NCBI RefSeq assembly: GCF_051192575.1
Contig: NZ_JBPJSQ010000006.1
Location: 186,001 to 250,000 of the forward strand
Length of the DNA: 64,000 nucleotides
From: Aestuariimicrobium soli
GTDB lineage: Bacteria; Actinomycetota; Actinomycetes; Propionibacteriales; Propionibacteriaceae
Reading direction: 5' to 3'
In this document: positions 7,787 through 16,496 of the stretch, piece by piece
Position numbering within the stretch: position 1 is the first letter of the stretch
How the letters are laid out: every line of letters starts with the position of its first letter
Notes under the pieces: model-generated
What the model was told of the DNA's origin: nothing
What the model saw: the letters and a program-made list of their open reading frames with translations, nothing else
Database searches by the model: none
Position numbers and translations under genes: made by a program

Positions 7787-8747
7787 TCGCCGCGGCGCAC
7801 CCCTCGGGATCGGTGACGGTGACGCAGGCATCGCGCGCCTCGGCACGGGTCACCAACACGGCCTGACCGCGGGAGGTCACCAGCCCGAGACCGCGGCGCC
7901 CGAAGCGGATGCCCCAGCCGCCGAAGTCGCCGAGCGGCTCCACATGGTCGACCGTGGCCGAACGAATCTGATCGAGCGGCACGTTGAGCCAGGTGATTCG
8001 GCCGGCGGTGGCCCGCAGCCCGCGCTGGTCGACGGTCACGTCGCACCGCAGCATCACGAACAGCAGCCCCATCACCACCGTCAACACCAGCATGAACACC
8101 GCCATGCCCCACACGCGGGTCACCACGGCGAAGACCAGGAAGCCGGCGATGGGCAGCAGCCCCAGGAAGGGCACGACATACATGGCCGCTCCGGTGCGGG
8201 TCTGGCCGCGCCAGACGATGGCGACGTCGTCGGCCACGTCGAGCACCGGAGCACCCGGCGGCAGCGGGCCGGGGCCGGCCACCGGCTGGGGCTCGCGCTG
8301 CTTCAGCTTCCACAGCACGGCGGCCACCACCACCCCCACGACGATGCCCGCGACGAGCCCGAGCACGAGCTCGAAGCCAAGTTGGCTCTGCCCGTCGTTG
8401 CCCGCCTGGCTGGCGACCAGACCGTTGGTGCCCACGCCCAGGAAGGTCGCCATGCCGCTGGCGAGCGCTGGCAGGGCCACCCGTTCACGCACCCAGACGG
8501 CCAGCGCCATCACCACCGCCACGGTGGCCGCCGTGATGGCACCGTTGCCGATCAGTGCCGAGGTCACCGACGCCCACGCGTCGGGCGCTCCCTTGGCGCC
8601 CCAGTGGATGGCGACCCGGTCGCCCAGTTCCTCACGCAATGACCACACCCAGGCGGTCGTCAAGGCCAGCACCGCGGCGAGCACGACCAGTGGGACGACC
8701 ACCGCCCGCACGGCGGAACCGGAGGTGGAGGGGGCGTCGGCGCTCAT
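7758..8747 (-). CDS. DUF1648-type integral membrane protein
   Basis: The 329-residue membrane protein has an N-terminal segment resembling DUF1648: a first helix around residues 14-35, then LGDRVAIHWGAKGAPDAW (typical of the domain), then further helices at about 60-85, 120-145 and 190-235. The last 90 residues are soluble and PH-like (TWLNVPLDQIRSATVDHVEPLGDFGG). Function of the family is unknown; some members act beside sensors of envelope stress. Its 3' end overlaps the phosphatase gene tail to tail by 29 bases. Confidence 0.7.
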   Translation of the reverse strand: MSADAPSTSGSAVRAVVVPLVVLAAVLALTTAWVWSLREELGDRVAIHWGAKGAPDAWASVTSALIGNGAITAATVAVVMALAVWVRERVALPALASGMATFLGVGTNGLVASQAGNDGQSQLGFELVLGLVAGIVVGVVVAAVLWKLKQREPQPVAGPGPLPPGAPVLDVADDVAIVWRGQTRTGAAMYVVPFLGLLPIAGFLVFAVVTRVWGMAVFMLVLTVVMGLLFVMLRCDVTVDQRGLRATAGRITWLNVPLDQIRSATVDHVEPLGDFGGWGIRFGRRGLGLVTSRGQAVLVTRAEARDACVTVTDPEGCAAAINALVQRRR

Positions 8748-8753
8748 GGCGTC

Positions 8754-8759
8754 AGTCTA
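8754..8759 (-). promoter_or_regulatory. -10 box, leaderless DUF1648 gene
   Basis: TAGACT on the minus strand lies six bases before the ATG at 8747, with no Shine-Dalgarno sequence. Confidence 0.55.
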
Positions 8760-8822
8760 GGTGTCCGGGCCGAGCCCACCTCGCGGGGCTCAACGCCCCG
8801 GATCCTCAGCGAGCCCTGATCA

Positions 8823-9866
8823 TCACTGTGCGGGGATCCTGGTGAGCCGCACCACCAGCGCGCGGTGGTCGGAGCGGGGCTCGTCCAGCACCCATCGACC
8901 ACCGATGCGCCAGTGGGTGGGGTCGACGACGACGTGGTCGATCGCGGCCCCCGCCCACGACGGCAGTCGCCGCGGCCACGTGCCCCAGCCGCCCGCCCCG
9001 TCGAGGGCGTTGACGTGGTCACCGAAGTCGAGGGTCTCATGGTCGACCGTCGCATTGAAGTCGCCGGCCGCGATGACGTGGTCGCTCGACCTGATCTCGG
9101 CCGTGATCTGCGTGGTCGTGCGCTGCCACCACTCCTTGAGGTAGTGCCGGTTCTGGGCCGAGTCGAGCGGCCAGGGTTGCGGCGGCGGGGTGGCGTGCAC
9201 CGTCATCAACCGCGGGCCGTCATGCCCCACCGGGTCGGCGATCACCAGCCCCCTGATGTCGGTGTCGGTGAGCCGGTACTCCCCCATCGCGGACGACACC
9301 AGCATCGCGTTCGGCCACGGGTTCGAGGTGGCGAACACCTGCCATGACCCCAGCCCGGCCGCCTGCAGGTCGGCGGCCAGCTCGCGACTGTAGGGGGCCT
9401 CGGCCTCGGGCATGGCGATCACGTCGGCCCCCGAGTCGCGCACGTGCTCGACCATGGTGGCCACCGGGACCTCGTCCCACAAGGTGTTGAGCGACAGCAG
9501 GGTGATCTCGCCGGAGTTTTCGGGGTGGGTGGCGAGCTGGCCCCACGTCACCCGGGCGCTCCCATCGAGACCGCGGGAGGCCAACACCGCGAGGTTGCCG
9601 ACCGTGAACAGGGCCAGCACCAGCAGCAGAGCGAGCGCCGTGACGCCGGGGCGCCGGCGCCGGGCGAGGGCCACCACGGCCGTGGGCAGCCCCACCACCA
9701 GCAGGCAGGCGACGCCAGCGGCGGCCATCGCTCCCCGGAAGGCGACGATCTGACCCAGCGGGTTCACCATCGACCAGCCGAACAGTCCGGGGGCGCCGAC
9801 GACCAGCAGGGCGGCGGCCACGGCGATCACCAGCAGCGCGCCGAGACCTTTCGCGACGGCGTTCAC
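8823..9866 (-). CDS. Membrane-anchored endonuclease/exonuclease/phosphatase-family protein
   Basis: The 347-residue protein has three N-terminal transmembrane segments (about 5-25, 36-60, 68-90) followed by an extracytoplasmic EEP domain. The EEP signatures are complete: SLNTLW, MPEAEAP (metal Glu), HATPPPQPW, AAGDFNATVDH, IDHVVVD and SDHRALVV with the final catalytic Asp-His. EEP enzymes cut phosphodiesters in nucleic acids or lipids; the substrate of this membrane-tethered type is unknown. The GTG start overlaps the stop of the Pr6Pr-type gene, so the two form an operon. Confidence 0.82.
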   Translation of the reverse strand: MNAVAKGLGALLVIAVAAALLVVGAPGLFGWSMVNPLGQIVAFRGAMAAAGVACLLVVGLPTAVVALARRRRPGVTALALLLVLALFTVGNLAVLASRGLDGSARVTWGQLATHPENSGEITLLSLNTLWDEVPVATMVEHVRDSGADVIAMPEAEAPYSRELAADLQAAGLGSWQVFATSNPWPNAMLVSSAMGEYRLTDTDIRGLVIADPVGHDGPRLMTVHATPPPQPWPLDSAQNRHYLKEWWQRTTTQITAEIRSSDHVIAAGDFNATVDHETLDFGDHVNALDGAGGWGTWPRRLPSWAGAAIDHVVVDPTHWRIGGRWVLDEPRSDHRALVVRLTRIPAQ

Positions 9867-10561
9867 GCCTCGACTGGTGCGCGCTCGTGCTCGGGTTCCG
9901 CCGAGGCACCGAGGCGGCGGTCGAGCAGCCACAGCAGGTGACCCACGAGGGCCAGGGCCACGGCCAGACCCACCAGCCACAGGGCGACGCCCCCCACGCC
10001 GAGCGCGTCGACGTCCATGAAGTGGTAGGGCACCTTGGTGTCGGCGGCGAACCGGCCACCCAGCCCGGAGTAGGTGAACGCGAAGATCACGTAGACCAGC
10101 GGGAACGGCAGCCACAGCCACGGGTCGGTGCGTCGCACCCGGCCGTGGGGCACGAAGGCGACGAAGTCGATGATCAACAGCAGCGGCGTGAACAGGTGCA
10201 CCAGGTTGTCGGTGAGGGTGAAGGCGGTGCTCGTACCGGGCTGGGAGAAGCTCGCGGGCATCAGCACCACCATGTAGATCAGCAGCGTGATGCCGATCGC
10301 CATGGCCACCGCGGCCGAGAAGCGCGGTGAGGGCGTGCTGGTGCCGTGGGGCCCCCGACGACGCAGGTCGACGATGGTGGTCACCACCAGCACCGCCATC
10401 CAGACCAGGCACAGCAGGTTCGACATCACGGTGTAGTAGAGGAAGGCACGCGGCAGGAACTCGGGTCCGGCGACGCCCGAGACCCGCAGGATGCCCGTGG
10501 CGATGACCAGCAGCGCGGCAGCGCGAAAGGCGAGCGCCCACGGGCGCGAGGTGATCGGCAC
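9863..10561 (-). CDS. Pr6Pr-type membrane protein
   Basis: The 232-residue protein has six predicted membrane helices and the Pr6Pr/FAR-17a-like features: an N-terminal basic residue before the first helix, YYTVMSNLLC at helix 2, NLVHLFTPLLLIIDFVAF and YVIFAFTY, and KVPYHFMDVD near the fifth helix. No catalytic role is established for bacterial members. The GTG start lies six bases after a TAGGCT box, implying a leaderless transcript that continues into the EEP gene through a GTGA overlap. Confidence 0.75.
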   Translation of the reverse strand: MPITSRPWALAFRAAALLVIATGILRVSGVAGPEFLPRAFLYYTVMSNLLCLVWMAVLVVTTIVDLRRRGPHGTSTPSPRFSAAVAMAIGITLLIYMVVLMPASFSQPGTSTAFTLTDNLVHLFTPLLLIIDFVAFVPHGRVRRTDPWLWLPFPLVYVIFAFTYSGLGGRFAADTKVPYHFMDVDALGVGGVALWLVGLAVALALVGHLLWLLDRRLGASAEPEHERAPVEA

Positions 10562-10567
10562 GCGCTC

Positions 10568-10573
10568 AGCCTA
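10568..10573 (-). promoter_or_regulatory. -10 box, leaderless Pr6Pr gene
   Basis: TAGGCT on the minus strand is followed by GAGCGC and the GTG start at 10561. Confidence 0.55.
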
Positions 10574-10605
10574 ACCCCCGGCGCCTCGTCCGCACTCGGG
10601 CCGGC

Positions 10606-12225
10606 TCAGGCGAAGCGGCGCAGGCCGGGAACCCGGCTGATCACCGGGCGCACGAAGTCGTCGACCTCGGTGATGTGGAAGAGCTTGGCCAGCCCGAAGT
10701 AGGCCACCAGGAAGACGGTTCCGGCCGCCACGAGGCGCAGCACCTCGATCAGCAACTGGTCCCCGAGCGCCCCCAGCGCGGTCGAGACCCCCCAGCACAT
10801 CAGGCCGGCACACACCGAGACGAAAACCACTCGCACATACAGCCGGACGGTGCGCTCCAACCCGATCCGCCCGAGGTCGCGGCGGGCCACCAGCACGAAC
10901 GCGAGTCCGGCCACCGTGTTCGCCACGGTCATGCCGAGACCGGTCATGGCGACGGCCCAGCGGGCGGGCACGAGGAAGGCCGCCAGCGCGAAGCCCACCT
11001 GCACTCCCGTCAGCAGCGCCTGCAACCAGAGATTCTTGCGCCCCTCTTCGCGGGCGAAGCAGTACCGCTGCTGCAGGGTGGTCACCCCGAAGGCCATGGT
11101 GCCCACGGCCATCAGCGCCAGGATCCACGCCTCCTGACTGGCCTCGAGCGGTGTCAGGCGCGGGAACAGCACCCGGAAGATCGGGTAGGCCAGAGCGATC
11201 ATGCCGGCGCTCATTGGGAACACGGCCACGGCGGGCAGTTCGAGCCCCTGCCGCAGCAGCGAGCGCTGCTGGCGCACGTCGTCGTCGTGGGCCGCACGGC
11301 TCATCCGCGGGAACAGCGCGGTCAGGATCGAGGTGGTCACGAAGCTGTGCGGCAGCATGAAGATCAGGAAGGCGTTGTCCCGCGCCAACAACCCGGGCAC
11401 GTCTCCGTTCTCGCCGCGCACAGTGTTGATCACCCACTGCACCGCGATGCCGCCCAGCTGGGCCAGCAGCAGGGCCGAGAAGGTCCACCCCAGCATGCGC
11501 GAGGCCGAGCCGAAGCCTCGTCCCCGCAAACCGAACCGCGGTCGGTACCGGAACCCACCCCGGACGAGGGGGATCACCAGCGCCAGCCCCTGCACGACGA
11601 TGCCCGCCGTGGTGGTGCCGGCCAGCACCCACACCATCGGCCACGTCCAGACGGCCTCGCTGCCCTGCCGACCCCAGGTGACCAGGAAGTAGACCAGCCC
11701 GCCGATCTGCACGACGTTCGCGAGCACGGGGGTCCACATGAAGGCAGCGAACTGGTCGCGCGCGTTCAGCACCTGCCCGAGCACGGCGTACAGCCCGTAG
11801 AAGGCGATCTGCGGCAGGCACACGTAGCCGAACATCACCGCCAACCGGTACTCGTCGGGGGGCAGGTTCGAGGTGGCGCGAATCAGCAGCGGGGTGAGCA
11901 CGGTGGCAACCACCGCCGCGGCGAGCACCAGCAGCAGGGCGGCGGTGATCAGCCGGTCGACGAAGTCGCGCCCCCCGTCGGGGTTCTTCATCGCCTTGGT
12001 GATCTGCGGGATCAGGACGGCGTTGAGCACCCCGGCCGACAGCAGGATGTAGATGTAGTTGGGCAGCGTGTTGGCCACCTGGAAGGCGTCGGCGCCCAGC
12101 GAGATGCCGACGCAGGCGGTCAGCAGCGAGGCCCGCACCATGCCGAGCACACGGCTCACCATCGTGCCAGCGGCCATGACGGCGGAGGCTCGTCCGATCG
12201 ACGGCTCGGAACCCCGCTCAGCCAT
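10606..12225 (-). CDS. murJ: Lipid II flippase MurJ
   Basis: The 539-residue protein is a MATE/MVF-type integral membrane protein with about 14 helices. The N-terminal stretch RASAVMAAGTMVSRVLGMVR and FQVANTLPNYIYILLSAGVLNAVLIPQ is the MurJ/MviN signature. MurJ moves lipid II across the cytoplasmic membrane during peptidoglycan synthesis. The C-terminal pseudokinase region of mycobacterial MviN is absent; the chain stops soon after the last helix. A possible -10 box, TACCCT, lies about 28 bases before the start. Confidence 0.9.
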   Translation of the reverse strand: MAERGSEPSIGRASAVMAAGTMVSRVLGMVRASLLTACVGISLGADAFQVANTLPNYIYILLSAGVLNAVLIPQITKAMKNPDGGRDFVDRLITAALLLVLAAAVVATVLTPLLIRATSNLPPDEYRLAVMFGYVCLPQIAFYGLYAVLGQVLNARDQFAAFMWTPVLANVVQIGGLVYFLVTWGRQGSEAVWTWPMVWVLAGTTTAGIVVQGLALVIPLVRGGFRYRPRFGLRGRGFGSASRMLGWTFSALLLAQLGGIAVQWVINTVRGENGDVPGLLARDNAFLIFMLPHSFVTTSILTALFPRMSRAAHDDDVRQQRSLLRQGLELPAVAVFPMSAGMIALAYPIFRVLFPRLTPLEASQEAWILALMAVGTMAFGVTTLQQRYCFAREEGRKNLWLQALLTGVQVGFALAAFLVPARWAVAMTGLGMTVANTVAGLAFVLVARRDLGRIGLERTVRLYVRVVFVSVCAGLMCWGVSTALGALGDQLLIEVLRLVAAGTVFLVAYFGLAKLFHITEVDDFVRPVISRVPGLRRFA

Positions 12226-12284
12226 GCATCACCTGCTCAGACATGCGGCCAAGGGTAGCGGCCCGTGCGCGCGGGCCCCGGCGT

Positions 12285-13559
12285 TCAGCGACCGGTGCCC
12301 CCGTAGACGACCGCCTCGCCGTCGGCGTCGAGCCCGAACGCGGTGTGGGCGGCCCGCACGGCATCGTCGACCCGCTCGGCCGAGACGACCACCGAGATGC
12401 GGATCTCGGAGGTGGAGATCATCTGGATGTTGATGCCCTCGGCGGCCAGCGCCGAGAAGAAACGAGCCGTCACTCCGGGATTGGAGCGCATGCCCACCCC
12501 GACGACCGAGACCTTGCCGATGCCGTCGTCGAAGAGCACGTCGGTGAAGTCGATGTCGCCCTGGGCGGCGCGGAGCGCGTCGATGGCCGTGCGACCGTCG
12601 GAGGCAGGCAGGGTGAAGCTGACCTCGGTGCGGTTGGACGAGATGTCCGACACGTTCTGCACGATCATGTCGACGTTGATGTTGGCCTTGGCGACGACAT
12701 CGAAGATGCGCGCGGCCTGGCCCACCTGGTCGGGAACGCCGACGACGGTGATCTTGGCCTCGCTGCGGTCGTGGGCGACGCCCGAGATGATGGTCTGTTC
12801 CATGGCGGTCTCCTTGGAGATGTCGGCGGCGTCCTTCACCCAGGTGCCGGGCTTGTCCGAGAACGAGGAGCGAACGTGCACGGGCACGTTCTCGCGGCGG
12901 GCGTACTCCACGCAGCGCAGGTGCAGGATCTTGGCGCCGTTGGCGGCCATCTCGAGCATCTCCTCGTAGCTGATCTCGGGAATGCGACGGGCGCCCGGCA
13001 CGATGCGCGGGTCGGCGGTGAAGACACCGTCGACGTCGGAGTAGATCTCGCAGTACTCGGCCTCGAGGGCGGCCGCCAGCGCCACGGCGGTGGTGTCGGA
13101 GGCGCCTCGTCCGAGCGTGGTGATGTCCTTGGTGTCCTGGCTGACGCCCTGGAAGCCGGCGACGATGACGATGTTGTCGTCGTTGAGCGCCTCCTGGATG
13201 CGGCCGGGAGTGATCTTGGTGATGCGGGCATCGCCGTGGGTGCCGGTGGTGATCACGCCCGCCTGCGAGCCGGTGTAGCTCTTGGCCTTCAATCCGAGGT
13301 CGCTCAGGGCCATGGCGAGCAGGGCCGCGGACTGGCGCTCGCCGGTGGTGAGCAGCATGTCGAGCTCGCGCGGGTGCGGCTGGGGGCTCACCTGCAGCGC
13401 GAGATCCATCAGTTCATCGGTGGTGTCGCCCATGGCCGAGATCACGATCACGACGTCGTTGCCGGCGCGCTTGGCGGCGCTGATCCGACGGGCGACGCGC
13501 TTGATCGAATCGGCGTCCGCCACCGACGATCCACCGAACTTCTGGACGACTCGTGCCAT
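12285..13559 (-). CDS. lysC: Aspartate kinase
   Basis: The 424-residue enzyme phosphorylates aspartate, the first step to lysine, threonine, methionine and diaminopimelate. The N-terminus VVQKFGGSSVADADSIKRVA is the family signature; LTTGERQSAALLA and GRGASDTTAVALAAAL follow in the kinase domain. Two ACT domains (about 265-340 and 345-415) bind feedback amino acids (ITVVGVPDQVGQAARIF, VSVVGVGMRSNPGVTARFF). The ATG at 13559 is chosen because CCCAGGAGG precedes it. The usual partner asd is not adjacent on either side. Confidence 0.95.
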   Translation of the reverse strand: MARVVQKFGGSSVADADSIKRVARRISAAKRAGNDVVIVISAMGDTTDELMDLALQVSPQPHPRELDMLLTTGERQSAALLAMALSDLGLKAKSYTGSQAGVITTGTHGDARITKITPGRIQEALNDDNIVIVAGFQGVSQDTKDITTLGRGASDTTAVALAAALEAEYCEIYSDVDGVFTADPRIVPGARRIPEISYEEMLEMAANGAKILHLRCVEYARRENVPVHVRSSFSDKPGTWVKDAADISKETAMEQTIISGVAHDRSEAKITVVGVPDQVGQAARIFDVVAKANINVDMIVQNVSDISSNRTEVSFTLPASDGRTAIDALRAAQGDIDFTDVLFDDGIGKVSVVGVGMRSNPGVTARFFSALAAEGINIQMISTSEIRISVVVSAERVDDAVRAAHTAFGLDADGEAVVYGGTGR

Positions 13560-13620
13560 CACACCTCCTGGGTCTCGGGCCACTGTAGTCAGCGCCGCCG
13601 AGGACGGGTGCGCTCGTCCG

Positions 13621-14721
13621 TCAACTGGCGACGCGCACGCGCTTGCCGGTCTGGGCGCTCTGCACGACCGCATCGACCACGCGGGACGAACGCAGGCCAT
13701 CGGCGAACGTCGGCAATCCCTCGCGCTCCTCGCCGCGGATGACCGCGTAGGTGTCGGCCACGAAGGCGTCGAAGCACTCGGCATACCCCTGGGCGTGCCC
13801 CGCGGGCAGCACCGAGAGCCGGCGCTGCTCCTCCGAACCCACCCGTGGGTCACGCCGCACGATGTGCTCGGCGTCGAGGGTGCCCAGCCAGATCGTCTCG
13901 GGTGACTCCTGGTCGAACACGGCCGAGCGGTGCTCGCCGTCGAACTCGAACCAGAGCCGGTTCTTGCGGCCTGCCGAGACCTGCGAGATGGTCGCGGTGC
14001 CGAGCACGCCCGTCTGGGTGCGGAAGACGATCGAGGCCACGTCTTCGGTGGTGACGTCGATGCGCTCCCCCTCGGCGCCGCCCGGTTTCGGTCGGCTGGG
14101 CACCGTGGTGGCGATCTCGGACGAGAGCGACTCGATGCGCTCGCCCGTGACGAACTCCATCAGGTCACACCAGTGCGAACCGATGTCGGCGAAGGCCCGC
14201 GAGGGGCCGCCGGCGGCCGCGTCGACCCGCCAGCTGGTGGCCTGGCGCGAGAGCAGCCAGTCCTGCAGGTAGGAGCCGTGCAGCAGTTGCCATCGTCCGA
14301 ACTCGCCCTTGCGCACCCGGGCGCGAATCTCGCGCACCAGCGGGTGGAAGCGGTAGACGAAGGGCACGGTGGCGATCACGCCGGCCCGGTTCGCCCAGTC
14401 GACCATCTCGTCGGCCTCGGTGGAGCTGACCGACATCGGCTTCTCGCAGATCACGTGGGCACCGGCGTCGATGGCGGCCTTCACCTGCTCGGCATGCAAC
14501 CCGTTGGGCGTGCAGACGTGCACCACGTCGGGCTGCAGCCGGGCGAGGTCGTCGAGCGAGTCGAGGGCGGGCACGCCCCACTTGTCGGCGGCGCGGCGAG
14601 TGGTCTCGGGTCGTCCGGCGAGCACCCCCACGATGTCACCCGCCGCCAGGATGGAGGCTCGCCTGTGCACGGAGCCGATCATTCCGGCTCCGATGATGAC
14701 CGACCTCAGGCGCACGTCCAT
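13621..14721 (-). CDS. Gfo/Idh/MocA-family oxidoreductase
   Basis: The 366-residue enzyme has an N-terminal Rossmann motif (IIGAGMIGSVH), the nicotinamide-site motif VICEKPMS near residue 95, and a C-terminal substrate domain with GGPSRAFADIGSHWCDLMEF containing the conserved His of the family. It oxidises or reduces a sugar or polyol with NAD(P). The start at 14721 has GGAGAGG six bases upstream and is preferred over an ATG 36 bases earlier. The substrate cannot be assigned; inositol-like or glucoside substrates are common among close families. Confidence 0.82.
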   Translation of the reverse strand: MDVRLRSVIIGAGMIGSVHRRASILAAGDIVGVLAGRPETTRRAADKWGVPALDSLDDLARLQPDVVHVCTPNGLHAEQVKAAIDAGAHVICEKPMSVSSTEADEMVDWANRAGVIATVPFVYRFHPLVREIRARVRKGEFGRWQLLHGSYLQDWLLSRQATSWRVDAAAGGPSRAFADIGSHWCDLMEFVTGERIESLSSEIATTVPSRPKPGGAEGERIDVTTEDVASIVFRTQTGVLGTATISQVSAGRKNRLWFEFDGEHRSAVFDQESPETIWLGTLDAEHIVRRDPRVGSEEQRRLSVLPAGHAQGYAECFDAFVADTYAVIRGEEREGLPTFADGLRSSRVVDAVVQSAQTGKRVRVAS

Positions 14722-15038
14722 GGGCGACCTCTCCACTGGGTGTGACCTCGCGGTCATGGCATGGCGAGCGGCCTCGAACTGAGCGGCCGTTCAGTGGGTA
14801 CACCCCACCACATCGGGGGTGTCAGCGAAAGGTACCTCGGACGGTTCCGGAACCCGGAGACCATCCTTGCCCTCCGGGGGCCCCACCCGGCCTGCCTGCA
14901 CGTGGTCAGATTCTCGGTGGCGCACCGGGGGTGGGTTGCGTAGCGTGCCCGGGGTCGGACCCGTCGGATACGCGCGGGTCGACGGTCGCCGTGCTCCGCA
15001 CGGTCGCCCTCCCGCCCGTCCACCAGAGAGGAAGCCCG
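14722..15038. other. Intergenic region with a 12-bp palindrome
   Basis: This 317-base gap separates divergent genes. No convincing coding frame is present. At 14843-14854 there is a perfect palindrome, GGTTCCGGAACC, that could be a repressor site. No clear -35/-10 pair was recognised for either gene. Confidence 0.35.
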
Positions 15039-15782
15039 GTGCTGCCACGCCGCTTCACGATCGCAGAGTCGAGCCACCGCATTCTCGATCCGTTCACCCC
15101 CGAGAAGCTGGGGGTGCTGGGCTCTGCCATCGGTCTGCGACCCGGCACCACCGTGCTCGACCTCGCATGCGGCAAGGGCGAAATGCTCTGCCAATGGGCC
15201 ACCGACCACGGTGTCCGTGGGGTCGGGGTCGACCTCCACCCTCCGTTCGTGGCCGCCGCCCGGCAGCGGGCGCTGGAGCTGGGCGTCGCCGATGCCGTCA
15301 CCTTCGTCGAACAGGACGCGTCCGGGTTCGAGGCCGACCCTGCGGTGGACGTGGCCGCCTGCTGCGGCGCCACCTGGATCGGCGGCGGGGTGGTGGGCAC
15401 GCTCGCGCTGCTGGAAAGGTCCCTGCTACCGGGCGGAATCGCTCTGGTCGGGGAACCCTACTGGCGCGAGCTTCCCCCCGACGACGAAGCGGTACGGGGC
15501 TGCCACGCGACGTCGGTGGACGACTTCCTCACCCTCGACGGGCTGATCACCCGGGTGCAGGGCGCCGGCTGGGACGTGGTCGAGATGGTGCACGCCGACG
15601 AGCACAGCTGGGACCGGTACGTGGCCGCCCAGTGGCTGAACCTGAGGCGGTTCATCGACGCCCACCCCGGCGACGAACTGGTGCCCGAACTGCGGCTCGA
15701 ACTCGACACGGCTCCCGCAAACTACGCCCGCTACCAGCGCCGCTTCCTCGGGTGGGGTGTGCTGGCGATGATGAAGCGCTGA
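15039..15782 (+). CDS. SAM-dependent methyltransferase
   Basis: The 247-residue class I methyltransferase has motif I as VLDLACGKGEM (residues 39-49), then GVGVDLHPPF and the post-motif LLPGGIALVGEPYW. The fold is complete. The GTG at 15039 is chosen because AGAGAGGA lies six bases upstream and the fold begins soon after. It stands alone on the plus strand with a small terminator-like hairpin behind it. The methyl acceptor is unknown; similarity to SAM methyltransferases near 2-polyprenyl and cobalamin genes does not decide the substrate. Confidence 0.78.
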   Translation: MLPRRFTIAESSHRILDPFTPEKLGVLGSAIGLRPGTTVLDLACGKGEMLCQWATDHGVRGVGVDLHPPFVAAARQRALELGVADAVTFVEQDASGFEADPAVDVAACCGATWIGGGVVGTLALLERSLLPGGIALVGEPYWRELPPDDEAVRGCHATSVDDFLTLDGLITRVQGAGWDVVEMVHADEHSWDRYVAAQWLNLRRFIDAHPGDELVPELRLELDTAPANYARYQRRFLGWGVLAMMKR

Positions 15783-15803
15783 GCCCCGCGAGGGGTCTTT
15801 GTT
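15783..15803 (+). terminator. Short terminator-like hairpin
   Basis: GCCCC-GCGA-GGGGT directly follows the methyltransferase stop and is followed by CTTTGTT. The stem is short, so efficiency is uncertain. Confidence 0.45.
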
Positions 15804-15840
15804 CCAGTCGTGCCGGGGTCAGCACCGGGCGGTCGGTTTG

Positions 15841-16344
15841 TCAGGGCTGGCCGGTGGGTGGCTCGTTCACGGAGCTGTCGGACGACCGCGGACGCGGCTC
15901 GGTCTCGACCGGGTCGTACTCGTTCTCGCCCCCGTCAACACCCGCCTCGGCCACGCCACCCCGCGTCGGGGCGTCAGCCTCGATCGGTTCGGTGGAGCTC
16001 GGGTCGACGGGCTCGGTGGGCTGCGTGGGGACGGTCGGCTGGGTGGGCTGCGTGGGGACGGTGGGCTGGCTCGGATCCGTGGTCTGGTCCGTGGTCTGGT
16101 CCGTCGGGGCCGGCTGGGTCTCCTGACCTCCCTGGTTGTTGGGCAGGCCCAGCTGCTGCTCGACGAAGTCACCGGCCTTGTCGATGGCACCCGAGTACTT
16201 TCCCCCGGTGCGGGCGTCGATGGCGTCCTCGATCTTGTCGATCACGCTGCGAGTCTGGTCGGGGTGTTCGCGGGCGTAGTCCTTGGCCTGCTGGCCGGCC
16301 TTGTCGATGTCGGCGCGCGAGATCGACTGCGGTTCGTTGCTCAT
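15841..16344 (-). CDS. MT0933/Rv0909-type antitoxin-like protein with Pro/Thr-rich tail
   Basis: The 167-residue protein has an N-terminal MT0933-like segment: KAGQQAKDYAREHPDQTRSVIDKIEDAIDARTGGKYSGAIDKAGDF across residues 16-61 in two parts with the typical HPD, TGGKY and DKA elements. The rest is disordered, with QPTVPTQPT repeats and an acidic end. The family is named from a mycobacterial antitoxin, but most members stand alone. No toxin gene is adjacent, so a stress-related role similar to CsbD-like proteins is as likely as toxin neutralisation. A minus-strand TAGGTT at about 16436 may be its -10 box. Confidence 0.7.
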   Translation of the reverse strand: MSNEPQSISRADIDKAGQQAKDYAREHPDQTRSVIDKIEDAIDARTGGKYSGAIDKAGDFVEQQLGLPNNQGGQETQPAPTDQTTDQTTDPSQPTVPTQPTQPTVPTQPTEPVDPSSTEPIEADAPTRGGVAEAGVDGGENEYDPVETEPRPRSSDSSVNEPPTGQP

Positions 16345-16484
16345 CGGTTCTCCTCAATCGGGGGGCGGGCCCGTCGTCCGATCGTGGAACCTCGGCGGGA
16401 CTCGTCGATCGGGTGCGGGGTGGCCCTTGCCGCCAACCTAACCCAGGCCGGTGGCCCCCCGTCGGAGTTGGTCGACGGCGGCAC

Positions 16485-16490
16485 TAGGCT
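16485..16490 (+). promoter_or_regulatory. -10 box, leaderless DUF1707 gene
   Basis: TAGGCT is followed by six bases and the ATG at 16497; no ribosome-binding site precedes the start. Confidence 0.6.
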
Positions 16491-16496
16491 GACCAC

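Noticed and set aside
8784..8800. Terminator CGGGGC-TCAAC-GCCCCG after the EEP gene
   Set aside because: The six-base stem has no T-tract on the transcribed side and occurs easily by chance at this GC content.
12285..13853. N-terminally extended aspartate kinase (522 codons)
   Set aside because: The extension runs into the next oxidoreductase gene; the shorter ATG has a strong ribosome-binding site and begins the family signature at once.
14761..14943. Small 60-residue gene in the gap before the methyltransferase
   Set aside because: No ribosome-binding site, no recognisable motif and composition typical of random GC-rich frames.
15841..16496. Toxin-antitoxin pair of the MT0933-like and DUF1707 genes
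   Set aside because: The genes are divergent, and DUF1707 proteins are not toxins.
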